A DNA stretch of 64,000 nucleotides, from positions 1-64,000 of the forward strand of contig JAUIFF010000017.1 of the NCBI GenBank assembly GCA_030429545.1, written 5' to 3'. This stretch comes from Polyangia bacterium. Its GTDB lineage: Bacteria; Myxococcota_A; Polyangia; Nannocystales; Nannocystaceae. The notes under the pieces are model-generated. The model searched no databases and had not been told where the DNA came from. It worked only from the letters and a program-made list of their open reading frames with translations. Below, one piece after another: positions 43,127-52,008 of the stretch. Position 1 is the first letter of the stretch, and each line of letters opens with the position of its first letter. The position numbers and the translations under genes were made by a program.

Positions 43127-44893
43127 ATGACGATCTGCAAGATAGTTCTCGAGTTCACTCGGGTCGACCAGGCCAGCGACCCCTACGCCTTCCGCTATGC
43201 GCCGCAGGACTACCTTCTGCGGACGCCTGGAGGGGGTTTTGAAGAGGCGACACTCGACTGGGGCGATGAACTTCTCGCCGATCTCCAACAGGTGCAACAG
43301 CCGGGGCGCGACCCCGCGGTACTTCATCGTATTGGTGAAGAGCTGCGTAAATTTCTTGCGCCCGCCGGCTGGGGCATCCACGAGCAGACAATCCTGCGGG
43401 CGGTCCGTGAGGGTACACCGGTTTATCTCACCGTTCGCTCAGCCGCCGCTGAACTCTATACATTACCCTGGGAACTGCTGACAATAAAGTCGACCGGTCA
43501 ACTCATCGGTAGCATGCCGGGTGTCTTGATTCGCTATGAGTGGCCCGGCACCCAAAGTGCCCCGAGTCGCGGGCCACTGGGCGGGGGGCGTGTGATGGTT
43601 GCCTGGTCGGCTGCCGCGGGTCCCGTGCCGTCTGACGAGCACACCGAGGCCATCCACCAGGCCGACCTCGGGCAAGACTACTTCGCTGCGGATCGTGATA
43701 TTATTGCAAATGCAACATTTTCACAAATCGCAGCTGCGATCGACCAGGCCGAACGCGGCGGGCCGCCGGTACGTGTCCTTCACCTGCTGTGCCACGGTGC
43801 CGCCCATGGCTCGACCTTTGGACTCGCACTCGATGGTGATTCGCCCGAGGACGGTCTCGTGGTTGTCGATGCCGGTCGTCTCCAGCAACTGTTGGCCCCC
43901 CATGCCGACATGATTCGTCTCGTTGTGCTCTCAGCCTGCGACAGCGGCAATACGGGCGAACTTGGGAATCACCTCGGGTCGGTCGCACAGATGCTCCATC
44001 GGGCAGGTATCGCGGCGGTTGTCGCTTCGCGTTTTCCCCTGAGTGTGGCCGGATCTGAGCGACTCACCAAGGCCCTGTACCAGGAGCTATGCTCGCCGGG
44101 CGGTACCGTTGAGAACGCCTTCCTGGCGGCGAGGCGGGCGCTCTCACACGATGCCCGCCAGCTCGACTGGGCCAGCATTCAACTTTACGCACGCGAAAGC
44201 GATGGCCTCCTCGGAGCACTGCTAGCGCCCCCGGAACCGTCTGCAAGTACAGACGCAAATCCAGCCGGCGCGGAGCAGTCGTTTACCTACCCGTCCGTTT
44301 TGACGCCGCGTAAAAATACGTACGTCGATATTATCCTAGGCCTTGGGGCCGTCTCCCTCGTTGTCGGTCTGGTGCTGTTTTTTGTCTTCAAGAGTCAAGA
44401 CCAAAACGACCCCGACGAACCCACCGACCAAACTCAAATCTCGCTTGCTTCGGACTCCGGGACGAAACCCCAAGCCCCACCAAAGCCTGAGTCGACCTCA
44501 TCCGCGACCACGACCGAGACGGATACCGACGAGGACAGCACCACCTCCGCCGAAGACACCACCACGGGCGCCGAACCACAAAGCGGGAGCACGACGGCTG
44601 TCGTCAAAAAAACCCCGCAAACAACTCGCAAGCCGCCGTCGACAGGCAAGTGCCCCGACCGCCTCTTAAGTCAGGTCAAAAGCGCCTTCCACAATACTGG
44701 TGCCGGCTCCCAGCGCATCTCAATGAAGCTCACCGTCGAAGCATCTGGGAATATTAAGGTCACAAGCGCCAGTGGTTCGAACAACGCCAAAAAACTCGTT
44801 CAGCAGCAACTCGGGCAATTTAGCGCTAGCTCGATCAAACGCAAAGGAGATGGCAAACTTCCATGCAAGATGTCACATACATGGATCCTGTAG
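43127..44893 (+). CDS. Membrane-spanning CHAT-domain protein
   Basis: A 588-residue protein. An N-terminal alpha/beta region precedes a CHAT caspase-like domain with His223 (LHLLCHGAA) and Cys271 (VLSACDSG) intact. A single membrane helix lies at ~403-423 (LGAVSLVVGLVLFFVFK), followed by a long Asp/Glu/Ser/Thr-rich stretch and an ~80-residue C-terminal domain with two Cys, vaguely like the AgmX/TonB-type C-terminal fold. The protease should be cytosolic and the tail periplasmic. ATG 43127 follows the first gene's stop by 2 bp; the end overlaps the next gene. A likely reading is transmission of an envelope signal to proteolysis inside. Confidence 0.85.
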   Translation: MTICKIVLEFTRVDQASDPYAFRYAPQDYLLRTPGGGFEEATLDWGDELLADLQQVQQPGRDPAVLHRIGEELRKFLAPAGWGIHEQTILRAVREGTPVYLTVRSAAAELYTLPWELLTIKSTGQLIGSMPGVLIRYEWPGTQSAPSRGPLGGGRVMVAWSAAAGPVPSDEHTEAIHQADLGQDYFAADRDIIANATFSQIAAAIDQAERGGPPVRVLHLLCHGAAHGSTFGLALDGDSPEDGLVVVDAGRLQQLLAPHADMIRLVVLSACDSGNTGELGNHLGSVAQMLHRAGIAAVVASRFPLSVAGSERLTKALYQELCSPGGTVENAFLAARRALSHDARQLDWASIQLYARESDGLLGALLAPPEPSASTDANPAGAEQSFTYPSVLTPRKNTYVDIILGLGAVSLVVGLVLFFVFKSQDQNDPDEPTDQTQISLASDSGTKPQAPPKPESTSSATTTETDTDEDSTTSAEDTTTGAEPQSGSTTAVVKKTPQTTRKPPSTGKCPDRLLSQVKSAFHNTGAGSQRISMKLTVEASGNIKVTSASGSNNAKKLVQQQLGQFSASSIKRKGDGKLPCKMSHTWIL

Positions 44894-47655
44894 CGAGATG
44901 CTGCCACCAAATTTTGTCTAGAATAGTTCCATCGATAATCTTCATACTTAGTTGGCTGATAACAACCGCCCCATTAGAGGCCAGCGGGCCGGCCCCCGAA
45001 GCGAATGGTGCACTTTCTCGCCAGCCCGAAGGCCCGGATGCATCGCTTCCATCGGCGCCGGAAAACCGGCTGTCACCCGGTAGCCAAAAAACCTGCCTCG
45101 TGGCTTGGAGTCTTAGTGGACTCACAATCGAACAGCGCCGGCAACTTTATCAGGCCTGTATGGGCACGGCCCCGACCACGAATTTGCAACCGTTGATCTT
45201 TCGCCTGGTGTCATTTCCGGACTGGCGTGCAAGTACATTAGCTATACTTTTGCACCGACTTGGGCCATCGGTGTCACTACATGCCGACAACGCCACACCG
45301 GACATGCTCCCGGCAATCGACCGGATTGAGGGTGCGATCCAAAAGCAACTCGTCAATCAGAAGATGCTTGCTGCTGCCCAGGCCGAAACCCACCCCTGCC
45401 ACAACCTCTACGCCAACATCAAGGACTACTTTCTCGATCTCTCGGAGGGCTCGCTGCCCGCCCCGCCCTTTGCCAGCTACTCCCTCGGCAACTCCGACCG
45501 CTGTCTCGGGGTTTCGAATGCAGATGTCAGCCAGGTTCACCTATTGACGATTCGCGCAGACGACCTGGATGCACTGTTTGTCAGTGCAGGTACAACTACC
45601 CATGCGCACCTTCGCTGGCTCGAGCGGCGTGACTTTATTGAGTTTGAAGGCCATCGACTTGCGGTGGTTGCAGTCCCCCGGGGCTCCCCCGTTACCCTTC
45701 GCGGTCAGGTCAAAAACCAGGAGCTTCCGGCCGTCTGGCACGGGATTGTCACCTCCGATCTGACGATTTGGAACAAGCCATTTTCCCTGGGCTGTATCAA
45801 TATCTCAGCCCGGGTCGACGACAAAACCACGTTGCTGCTCGACGGTCACCCGATCGCCAGCGAGACATCGATTTCACAACGGATCGTCAACGTTACCCAG
45901 GGCGACCACGAACTTGTTGCGGTCGAATGCTTTGACACTGCCGAGGGCAAGACCTGTCGCGTGCGTTACCGCGAAGTTGCCCAACAAAGTGTACGCACAA
46001 CAACCCGCAACCTGTGTGAAGATTTGCGCCTCGACCTCAAGCAGCAGGACACAGTTTCGCTGCTGGGCGCGACCACCCGCGATAGCTGTGAGGGCTCGAC
46101 CATCTGGCCCGAAGACCTCGAAGAGGGGGCCGTCCGGGCACTTCGCCAACGCGAGTCGCTGACAGGCCGCGAGTTTAAGGACCTCGCCGCCTACGCGACC
46201 TTGACCGGAGCCCTCGGAACGCTCAAGCAACAGCTCAACCCCGAGGATGGCAAAACCGCCGGGGCTCGGACCGGCGCGGATGGGATGGACTTGCTGGGTA
46301 CTGCGGCGAAGGAAGCATGGCGCCAGGGTATCGACAGCCTCGTCTCGCTCGACCTCCGTTGTATCAGCAATCAAAATGGCCCCACGCAATACTCGCTCGC
46401 GGCCAAGCTGGTTTCGGTACGCGAGGTGTTTCAGCGCCAACGCGGCGATGTCGAGGGCCTCAACCTCGACCAGTTTATTCGCCAAGTGACCGTGAGTTTC
46501 GACGACCCGGCACTAGTCGGGCAATCGATCGACCGCGTGGTCGACCGGCTGTTCGGCCTCGGCCACCTACGGTTTTTGAACAACAGTCGGCGGATTTCCT
46601 ACCGCAACCCAATGGACATTCGGATCGCCTCATACGGCGGAATCAGCAAGGATGCCAAGCGCTCCGAGAAGACCCACACCCGTCCCGAGCTCGATGCCGT
46701 CGAACCTATTGTCGAAGCTCGGCGAATCAGTACAGCTCGGGGGGCGACCCCACGGCTGTGCCGGGAACTCGAAACAACGGAGTACTTCGGTGGGGACCTC
46801 GCCAAGCGGGTCGACACCGCCTTCCGCAGGGCTCCCAGGTTGCCTCGGGTCAAAATCAGCCTGGATCCGAGTGAGCGTCCTTTAGACTTCTCCAACACCA
46901 CGAGCGTCAAGGTCTATCGCGTCAACGTGCGAGCTCGCCGGCCGCTGACCTACCTTTTTGTCGCAAGATGGCCCAAGGGTCATCCAAAGGCCGGACAACT
47001 GGCCGACGCAACCTGTAGCGAGCTTTATGTGCCCGACAACGAGTTTTGGGCAGACATTGGCGCGACCGGAGGAGTGGGGATTGTGTCCCAACTTCCGGGC
47101 TCACCGCAGGGTCTGTACCTGCGTGCTCGCTTTGGCCAAACCTACTATCGGCCGCTCCCATTCTTGGGTTTTGGCTGGATGGGTGGCTACGCTTTTCACC
47201 GCTCGACCCTCGCCGACGGCCTGCCTTCGTGGGTTGACGTTGGCGCACCGCCAGAGGGCAGCACCGACCCGTTGGTGTGGAACCGACACTCATTAATTGC
47301 AGGTCCGAGTGTCGAGGCCCGCAGTCGTTGGCCTTCGGTTCCAGTTGAACTGAGGGCCAGGTTTACCCCCGCACTTAACGTCGGCCTGCTCGATGTCTCC
47401 AAAATCAATCCCTCGTACCGCAACTTCCTCGGCACCACCAACGACGAGGGGGCCTCGGTGCTCACCGATATTGGATTTGATCTATTCCTCGACCTCGGCA
47501 TTGGCATCCGCCTGAAGAGGGTCAGTATTCTATCGAGCTTAATGATGGGAATTGGTAGCGTCGACGACTGGGCGGCTGGTGAGGAACGAACCATCGTCAC
47601 CAACGGAGCAAACTACTTTATTGGCTTCAACCTTGGCATCGGAGGTGTTCTATGA
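44863..47655 (+). CDS. Exported protein with outer-membrane-like C terminus
   Basis: A 930-residue protein with a signal peptide (RIVPSIIFILSWLITTAPLEA). It has several Cys in the N-terminal half, a segment resembling a PEGA-like beta domain (SARVDDKTTLLLDGHPIA), and a C-terminal ~250 residues of alternating amphipathic strands (GVGIVSQLPG, LYLRARFGQTYYRPL, YFIGFNLGIGGVL) ending in a hydrophobic residue, as in outer-membrane barrels. It starts at ATG 44863, overlapping the previous gene by 31 bp; ATG 44881 is the alternative. No family recognised. It could present or export the system's products. Confidence 0.65.
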   Translation: MQDVTYMDPVARCCHQILSRIVPSIIFILSWLITTAPLEASGPAPEANGALSRQPEGPDASLPSAPENRLSPGSQKTCLVAWSLSGLTIEQRRQLYQACMGTAPTTNLQPLIFRLVSFPDWRASTLAILLHRLGPSVSLHADNATPDMLPAIDRIEGAIQKQLVNQKMLAAAQAETHPCHNLYANIKDYFLDLSEGSLPAPPFASYSLGNSDRCLGVSNADVSQVHLLTIRADDLDALFVSAGTTTHAHLRWLERRDFIEFEGHRLAVVAVPRGSPVTLRGQVKNQELPAVWHGIVTSDLTIWNKPFSLGCINISARVDDKTTLLLDGHPIASETSISQRIVNVTQGDHELVAVECFDTAEGKTCRVRYREVAQQSVRTTTRNLCEDLRLDLKQQDTVSLLGATTRDSCEGSTIWPEDLEEGAVRALRQRESLTGREFKDLAAYATLTGALGTLKQQLNPEDGKTAGARTGADGMDLLGTAAKEAWRQGIDSLVSLDLRCISNQNGPTQYSLAAKLVSVREVFQRQRGDVEGLNLDQFIRQVTVSFDDPALVGQSIDRVVDRLFGLGHLRFLNNSRRISYRNPMDIRIASYGGISKDAKRSEKTHTRPELDAVEPIVEARRISTARGATPRLCRELETTEYFGGDLAKRVDTAFRRAPRLPRVKISLDPSERPLDFSNTTSVKVYRVNVRARRPLTYLFVARWPKGHPKAGQLADATCSELYVPDNEFWADIGATGGVGIVSQLPGSPQGLYLRARFGQTYYRPLPFLGFGWMGGYAFHRSTLADGLPSWVDVGAPPEGSTDPLVWNRHSLIAGPSVEARSRWPSVPVELRARFTPALNVGLLDVSKINPSYRNFLGTTNDEGASVLTDIGFDLFLDLGIGIRLKRVSILSSLMMGIGSVDDWAAGEERTIVTNGANYFIGFNLGIGGVL

Positions 47656-49025
47656 AAGCCCGATCTTTAACTGTTGTGTTTGGCTTCGCCGTCGGCTGTC
47701 TTGCCCAAGCAACCTGTTCGACGACTTCGCCTCCGGTTCTAACTAGCAGTGAATGTACCGAGGCCTGTGCATTCGCCGACCTATGTGGATTCCTACCATC
47801 GGCACTGGGGTGGGATGAGGACGGCGACACATTTAAAGCACGTCTCAACTGTGAGGAGCGTTGTGCACAAACCTGGCGTACCGACGAAATCACCGTTGAG
47901 TTGCTCAAGTGCCTCAACCCCGATATTGACCCGCTCCCGCGAAAGTGGTGTGGCGATGAAGAGAGCCAGTTTTACCGGTGTGGGTTCGCCAGCCAGTGCA
48001 TCGAACAGGTCCAAAAAGTCGATGTTCGCAACGCCATTGGCGAGGCCGAAGTCCTGTTTACCCTCCTCCCCCAGGATGTTTACGACCACTACTTCTCCCA
48101 CGAAGGGTTTTTATCGACCTTCGATCTCCTTGAATCTGCAAGTCCGGTTGAAGAAACCTGCGACCCTGCACTTTGCAGCGACGATCAGTGTGCAACGGTC
48201 GCCAATGGCGACGGCAGCGTTTTTTGCGATACCCGCCTATGCACGGTTTCGGTGTTCTCAAGCGAGCAGGAGTGCGAGCGACTCGGCGTGACCGAGGTTG
48301 AAATCGGTGTCCAGCGCTATCCATTTTGTACCTGCAACAAAACTTTTCAGTGCGACCAAACCACCGACGATACTACCAACGAATTGGTCGACTGCCCCTG
48401 CGACAGGGACTGTGACCCATCATTTACGCCAACGGCAACGGTTTTGGGTTCAGAGCACTTAGATGAGGATGGCGCAGATGCTAGATCTCTGTGCGCAGAT
48501 GTTGTCGACATTCGAATTCCGAGTGATGTACATCGAATTGAACCGGGGCCGGTAATTCCGTACATCCGTGTTCGCGGTGAGCTCAGCTATGGCGACTTGA
48601 TCGACCTTGGCATCAACCCCGCGGGCTCCCCCGGGTTCGCACCGATCCACCGGGTCATCGCAGCCACCGACACCGACACCGACACCACAACGACAACCGG
48701 TATGGGCAGCGATTCAGACACCGACCCCCCGACCACCGACCCGACAACTGGCGGCATGACGACCGACGAGACCACCGACACCATGTGGACAGACACGATG
48801 GCTACTGAGACCGGCTATATGACAGAGACCGGCGGCGAGACTGATGGCGAAGACCCCAACATGCGGTTTACCTATTGTTGGCAGTTTCGCGGGCCATCTC
48901 TGCTGATTCGAGCCGGTAACAACCGTGTCGTCGTCCCATTCCCAAGCTTTAAGTATCTCGACGACATCGAAGATGGCGAACAGACCGACTTTACGCCGAC
49001 CCCATGCCTGCAGCTGGCACCCTAG
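47652..49025 (+). CDS. Exported Cys-rich protein
   Basis: A 457-residue protein with a signal peptide (SLTVVFGFAVGCLAQATC). Cys residues occur throughout (CTEACAFADLCG, CNKTFQCDQ, DCPCDRDCD), probably in disulfides. A Thr/Asp-rich low-complexity stretch lies at ~337-390, and the C-terminal part is beta-rich. Whether Cys16 or Cys22 is lipidated is unclear. The start overlaps the previous stop by 4 bp (ATGA), so it is co-translated with the outer-membrane-like protein. The function is unknown. Confidence 0.7.
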   Translation: MKARSLTVVFGFAVGCLAQATCSTTSPPVLTSSECTEACAFADLCGFLPSALGWDEDGDTFKARLNCEERCAQTWRTDEITVELLKCLNPDIDPLPRKWCGDEESQFYRCGFASQCIEQVQKVDVRNAIGEAEVLFTLLPQDVYDHYFSHEGFLSTFDLLESASPVEETCDPALCSDDQCATVANGDGSVFCDTRLCTVSVFSSEQECERLGVTEVEIGVQRYPFCTCNKTFQCDQTTDDTTNELVDCPCDRDCDPSFTPTATVLGSEHLDEDGADARSLCADVVDIRIPSDVHRIEPGPVIPYIRVRGELSYGDLIDLGINPAGSPGFAPIHRVIAATDTDTDTTTTTGMGSDSDTDPPTTDPTTGGMTTDETTDTMWTDTMATETGYMTETGGETDGEDPNMRFTYCWQFRGPSLLIRAGNNRVVVPFPSFKYLDDIEDGEQTDFTPTPCLQLAP

Positions 49026-49033
49026 GAGCGACC

Positions 49034-49882
49034 ATGAGATCAGCACGAATCTACAATCGAATTCTGCGAAAAAACTTTCATATGCATGCGGCTTGGATGC
49101 CGCTCGTCACCGAGTTTCAACTCGGCGACTATGGCCTGTTTCGCAAGGGTGTTTTTGTCCCGCTCGGCAATATTCGTGAGTTTGGTGTGGAGCTCAAAAC
49201 CATCCCCGGGCGCACGGCCAAACTCGACTTCGTCAGCAGCAGTGCATCGGTGATTCAGTATGTCGGCGGTGGGGAGGTCCAAGTCCTGCCCGGCGACAAC
49301 GATCTCGAAGCCAAACTGGAACTCAACTTTAGCCGGTCGCGTTCGTTTGTGCTGAAGGCCGGCGAGGTCACGTCTGAACGGATTGAGAACATCGCCGAGA
49401 TCGCCAACAAACTCGCAGCTGCCCGCCGGCGCAAGGACGGCCCACGCTGGCGCACCCGCTACAAAGTTGTGGGCGAGGTTTACCGCGGTGAGAATGTCAC
49501 GATTATTTCCACCCGCGAGCGCAACACCGGGATTATGTTTAGCGGAACGGTCGGAGCGCTCAAGAAATTTAATGTTGGCTCAGTTGATAGCTCGCTCGAC
49601 ATGACACTCAACAAACAGGTGGATATACAACTTCGTGGCGAATCTGGAGCGGTCGGTCTCAGCCTATTTCGCGTACGCGTGTCGGGGCTCGCCGCCGTCA
49701 ACTTTGCCGACAATGCGGCCCCCGAACAACTTGTTGACGAGGAGACCGGAGAGCTCCTCGCCATCGACGGGCAGGAGCTGTGGGACGCCGACGAGATCGA
49801 AGACGACGAACTCGACGAGCAGGACCGTATGCGCCTTCCCCCGCAATTTGGCGATGACTCGCCGGGACAGCCCGCGAGCTAA
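49034..49882 (+). CDS. Beta-rich cytosolic protein with acidic tail, last gene of the CHAT operon
   Basis: A 282-residue protein without signal peptide. Residues ~1-220 alternate beta strands and short helices (LGDYGLFRKGVFVPLGNI; VIQYVGGGEV; NVTIISTRERNTGIMFSG; LSLFRVRVSG). Residues ~235-282 are strongly acidic (DADEIEDDELDEQD). The strand pattern and detachable-looking acidic tail loosely recall bacterial gasdermins, which are activated by CHAT-type proteases, but the N-terminal cysteine of those proteins is missing and I cannot confirm homology. ATG 49034 has AGGAG upstream, 8 bp after the previous stop. A substrate or readout of the CHAT proteins is an attractive guess only. Confidence 0.6.
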   Translation: MRSARIYNRILRKNFHMHAAWMPLVTEFQLGDYGLFRKGVFVPLGNIREFGVELKTIPGRTAKLDFVSSSASVIQYVGGGEVQVLPGDNDLEAKLELNFSRSRSFVLKAGEVTSERIENIAEIANKLAAARRRKDGPRWRTRYKVVGEVYRGENVTIISTRERNTGIMFSGTVGALKKFNVGSVDSSLDMTLNKQVDIQLRGESGAVGLSLFRVRVSGLAAVNFADNAAPEQLVDEETGELLAIDGQELWDADEIEDDELDEQDRMRLPPQFGDDSPGQPAS

Positions 49883-49919
49883 CGCGCCGACCACCCGGTT
49901 GTTCGCGGCTCACAAGTCG

Positions 49920-50825
49920 CTACAAATGCACCGGTTCGGTCTTGTGAAAGCCGCGGTAGTCGATTTGCAAAACATCCTCGTCGGGCCGACTGAGAATGTC
50001 GACAAATCGATGGCCCTCGATAATATCGTCCACCGTATAGGTGTGATAGCTGTGGATCGGCTGGGAAAAATCCTCGTCGATGCCATTGAGCGAGACCACG
50101 ATGTTGACCCCCTGTTCGCGTAACCGGTCTAGCGCCCCGTCTCCATGCAACGGGCTATCCGCTTCGATCGGGTGCATCACCGTCCAACTCATCCAAAACA
50201 CGGCATTTTTCTGACGTACAAGACGCAGCGCAACCGGTCGCCGCATGGTTTCGCCCTCGGCCGTGGTCTCTTCAATAATTGCTGATACATCAATGCGGGC
50301 CTCAACAATTCTGTTGTGTCGCCAATTGGCCAGGCGGAACATCAGGGTCGGCACACCGTTTCTCGGCGCCAACACCATGGTTCTTGAAAACAAAACCTTG
50401 GCAGTTGGCCGCGAAAACTTGGCAAACGTCAATCCGGTCACCACCGCGGTCCACAGCATCCCGAGGGTCGCCTCGATCGTCACCAACACGTCGGCGTAGG
50501 TGGTAGCCGGGACCATGCCGCCGTAACCAATCGTCGCCAGCGTCTGCACCGAGAAAAAAAACGCGTCGTGGACCGACGGTCCGTTGGCCGAGCTGATCGA
50601 CCCGGGCTGCACCAAATAAAGACCGGCAAAAATGCCGTTGATGATGACAAGCGACCCCAAAATGACGGCGAAAAATTGCCACCACCGACAGGTCATAAGC
50701 CGGTGATACATGTCGCCAGAGAACATGCGCCGGCGTTGGCCAACGGTTTGAACCAGCCGAAACGGACGCCGTGGCTCGGAAAACTGGATGACTCTTTTGT
50801 TCGAGGGTTGATTCCGCCGAACCAT
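49920..50825 (-). CDS. Inward-rectifier-type potassium channel (KirBac-like)
   Basis: A 301-residue two-helix K+ channel. Outer helix ~48-72 (FFAVILGSLVIINGIFAGLY); pore helix and selectivity filter ATIGYGGM (~97-104); inner helix ~108-133. The C-terminal ~165 residues form the cytosolic beta-sandwich of Kir channels (MFRLANWRHNRIVEARIDVS; WTVMHPIEADSPL). GYGG replaces the commoner GYGD. It probably sets membrane potential or K+ leak. Divergent from the DUF2061 gene across an A+T-rich gap with paired inverted repeats. Confidence 0.93.
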   Translation of the reverse strand: MVRRNQPSNKRVIQFSEPRRPFRLVQTVGQRRRMFSGDMYHRLMTCRWWQFFAVILGSLVIINGIFAGLYLVQPGSISSANGPSVHDAFFFSVQTLATIGYGGMVPATTYADVLVTIEATLGMLWTAVVTGLTFAKFSRPTAKVLFSRTMVLAPRNGVPTLMFRLANWRHNRIVEARIDVSAIIEETTAEGETMRRPVALRLVRQKNAVFWMSWTVMHPIEADSPLHGDGALDRLREQGVNIVVSLNGIDEDFSQPIHSYHTYTVDDIIEGHRFVDILSRPDEDVLQIDYRGFHKTEPVHL

Positions 50826-50864
50826 GAGGGGCAGTGTATCTCCCCACTCTCATACACCTATTTA

Positions 50865-50995
50865 ACGGTCTCCTACCGGTTTAATATGAATTCATAGATG
50901 TCAAAAAAATGTCGTTTAGAAGCTAAAATTCGGCGCTTCGTGTTAGGTCACAAAAAAACAAACCATATTTTTGCCATTTTACGGTTTGATACCGT
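50865..50995. promoter_or_regulatory. Two matching inverted repeats in an A+T-rich divergent promoter region
   Basis: ACGGT-N5-ACCGG at 50865-50879 and ACGGT-N5-ACCGT at 50981-50995 share the same half-site and spacing. They lie ~40 bp upstream of the Kir start and ~50 bp upstream of the DUF2061 start. The pairing suggests one dimeric regulator serving both genes. The space between them is A+T-rich with A-runs. Confidence 0.45.
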
Positions 50996-51045
50996 TTGTA
51001 TTTAAAAAGTCAGGGCTCACACTCGACTCAGACAAGGAGCCGACG

Positions 51046-51282
51046 ATGGAAAGCAAACGCCGAAGCTGGACCAAAGCCCTGAGCTGGCGACTGATCGCCG
51101 TCACGATCACGTCGACGGTCGGCTATGTCGTGACCGACAGTGCAACCTTTGCGCTGTCGATCGGCCTGGCCGACTCACTCATCAAAATCTTTGCCTACTA
51201 CCTGCACGAGCGCGCGTGGATCTCGATTCCCTACGGGCGCGACGAGCCAGCCGAGGTTCAAGCCAACCTCGCCGACGCCTAG
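51046..51282 (+). CDS. DUF2061 small membrane protein
   Basis: A 78-residue protein with two hydrophobic stretches (LIAVTITSTVGYVVT and FALSIGLADSLIKIFAYYL) and the family signature RSWTKALSWRLIA plus YYLHERAW. This matches the DUF2061 family of small inner-membrane proteins, whose function is not established. ATG 51046 follows AAGGAG at good spacing. It is divergent from the Kir channel and may share its control. Confidence 0.88.
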   Translation: MESKRRSWTKALSWRLIAVTITSTVGYVVTDSATFALSIGLADSLIKIFAYYLHERAWISIPYGRDEPAEVQANLADA

Positions 51283-51295
51283 GTTATTTGTATCC

Positions 51296-51934
51296 TCAAG
51301 CGTTGCTCGGCACGGGCGGCAACTCGAGGTAGGCAACAAACATCCTCGTCATTTCGTTGGCGAGTTCGCCCGACAAAAACTCCTCGGGGGCCCGTCGCAT
51401 GGTCTCGACGATCACCCCAACCCCGGCCCGCGTCAGCAGCTTGCCTGTTGTCTGCGGGTCGAGATGCGATGGGAAGTCTGGATGACTGGCGAGGGCCTGC
51501 GAAACGATCTCCTCTGTCCCAAGGTGCATCCGGTCACGCATCTCGACCGTTGCCGCTTCGGGAAGTTGTTGCATAAACACTTGATGTAGCCGTGGGTTGA
51601 CACGGTGCGCAGCAACGATCGCTTCGAGCAACAACCCGGGCCCCTCGCGCAGGGGGACGTCTGCGAGCTTGGCAATCGTGACCCGCGTCAGCTCCTCCAT
51701 CGCAGCGATGTGTCGGGCAATCAGCTCGGTAATCAGCGCCTGCTTGTTGGGGAAGTACTGGTACAGCGAACCGATGCTCACCCCGGCCCGCTCGGCGATG
51801 CGGCTGGTCGTGGTGCGTTCGATTCCCCGCTTCAACAAAACCTGAATGGTGGCCTTTAATATGACCTCGACGGTTTCGGCAGATCGGGCCTGACGGGGTC
51901 TACGGCGCTGTTTTTTGGACTTTGAGCGGGGCAT
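51296..51934 (-). CDS. TetR-family transcriptional regulator
   Basis: A 212-residue regulator. After a basic leader (SKSKKQRRRPRQ), the TetR HTH spans ~18-65: RTTTSRIAERAGVSIGSLYQ, then YFPNKQALI. The C-terminal ligand-binding domain is helical and unassigned. ATG 51934 is chosen over one 48 bp upstream because it begins at the basic leader and leaves room for an operator. It is divergent from the Coq4-like gene (74 bp between starts), so it probably represses that gene and perhaps the fusion enzyme beyond it. Confidence 0.9.
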   Translation of the reverse strand: MPRSKSKKQRRRPRQARSAETVEVILKATIQVLLKRGIERTTTSRIAERAGVSIGSLYQYFPNKQALITELIARHIAAMEELTRVTIAKLADVPLREGPGLLLEAIVAAHRVNPRLHQVFMQQLPEAATVEMRDRMHLGTEEIVSQALASHPDFPSHLDPQTTGKLLTRAGVGVIVETMRRAPEEFLSGELANEMTRMFVAYLELPPVPSNA

Positions 51935-52008
51935 TGAGTCGGGGGCTAAACGCGAGTCGCCAAGCCTTGGGGGCGAACACATACTGACCGCGTACCAGAG
52001 GTTTTACC

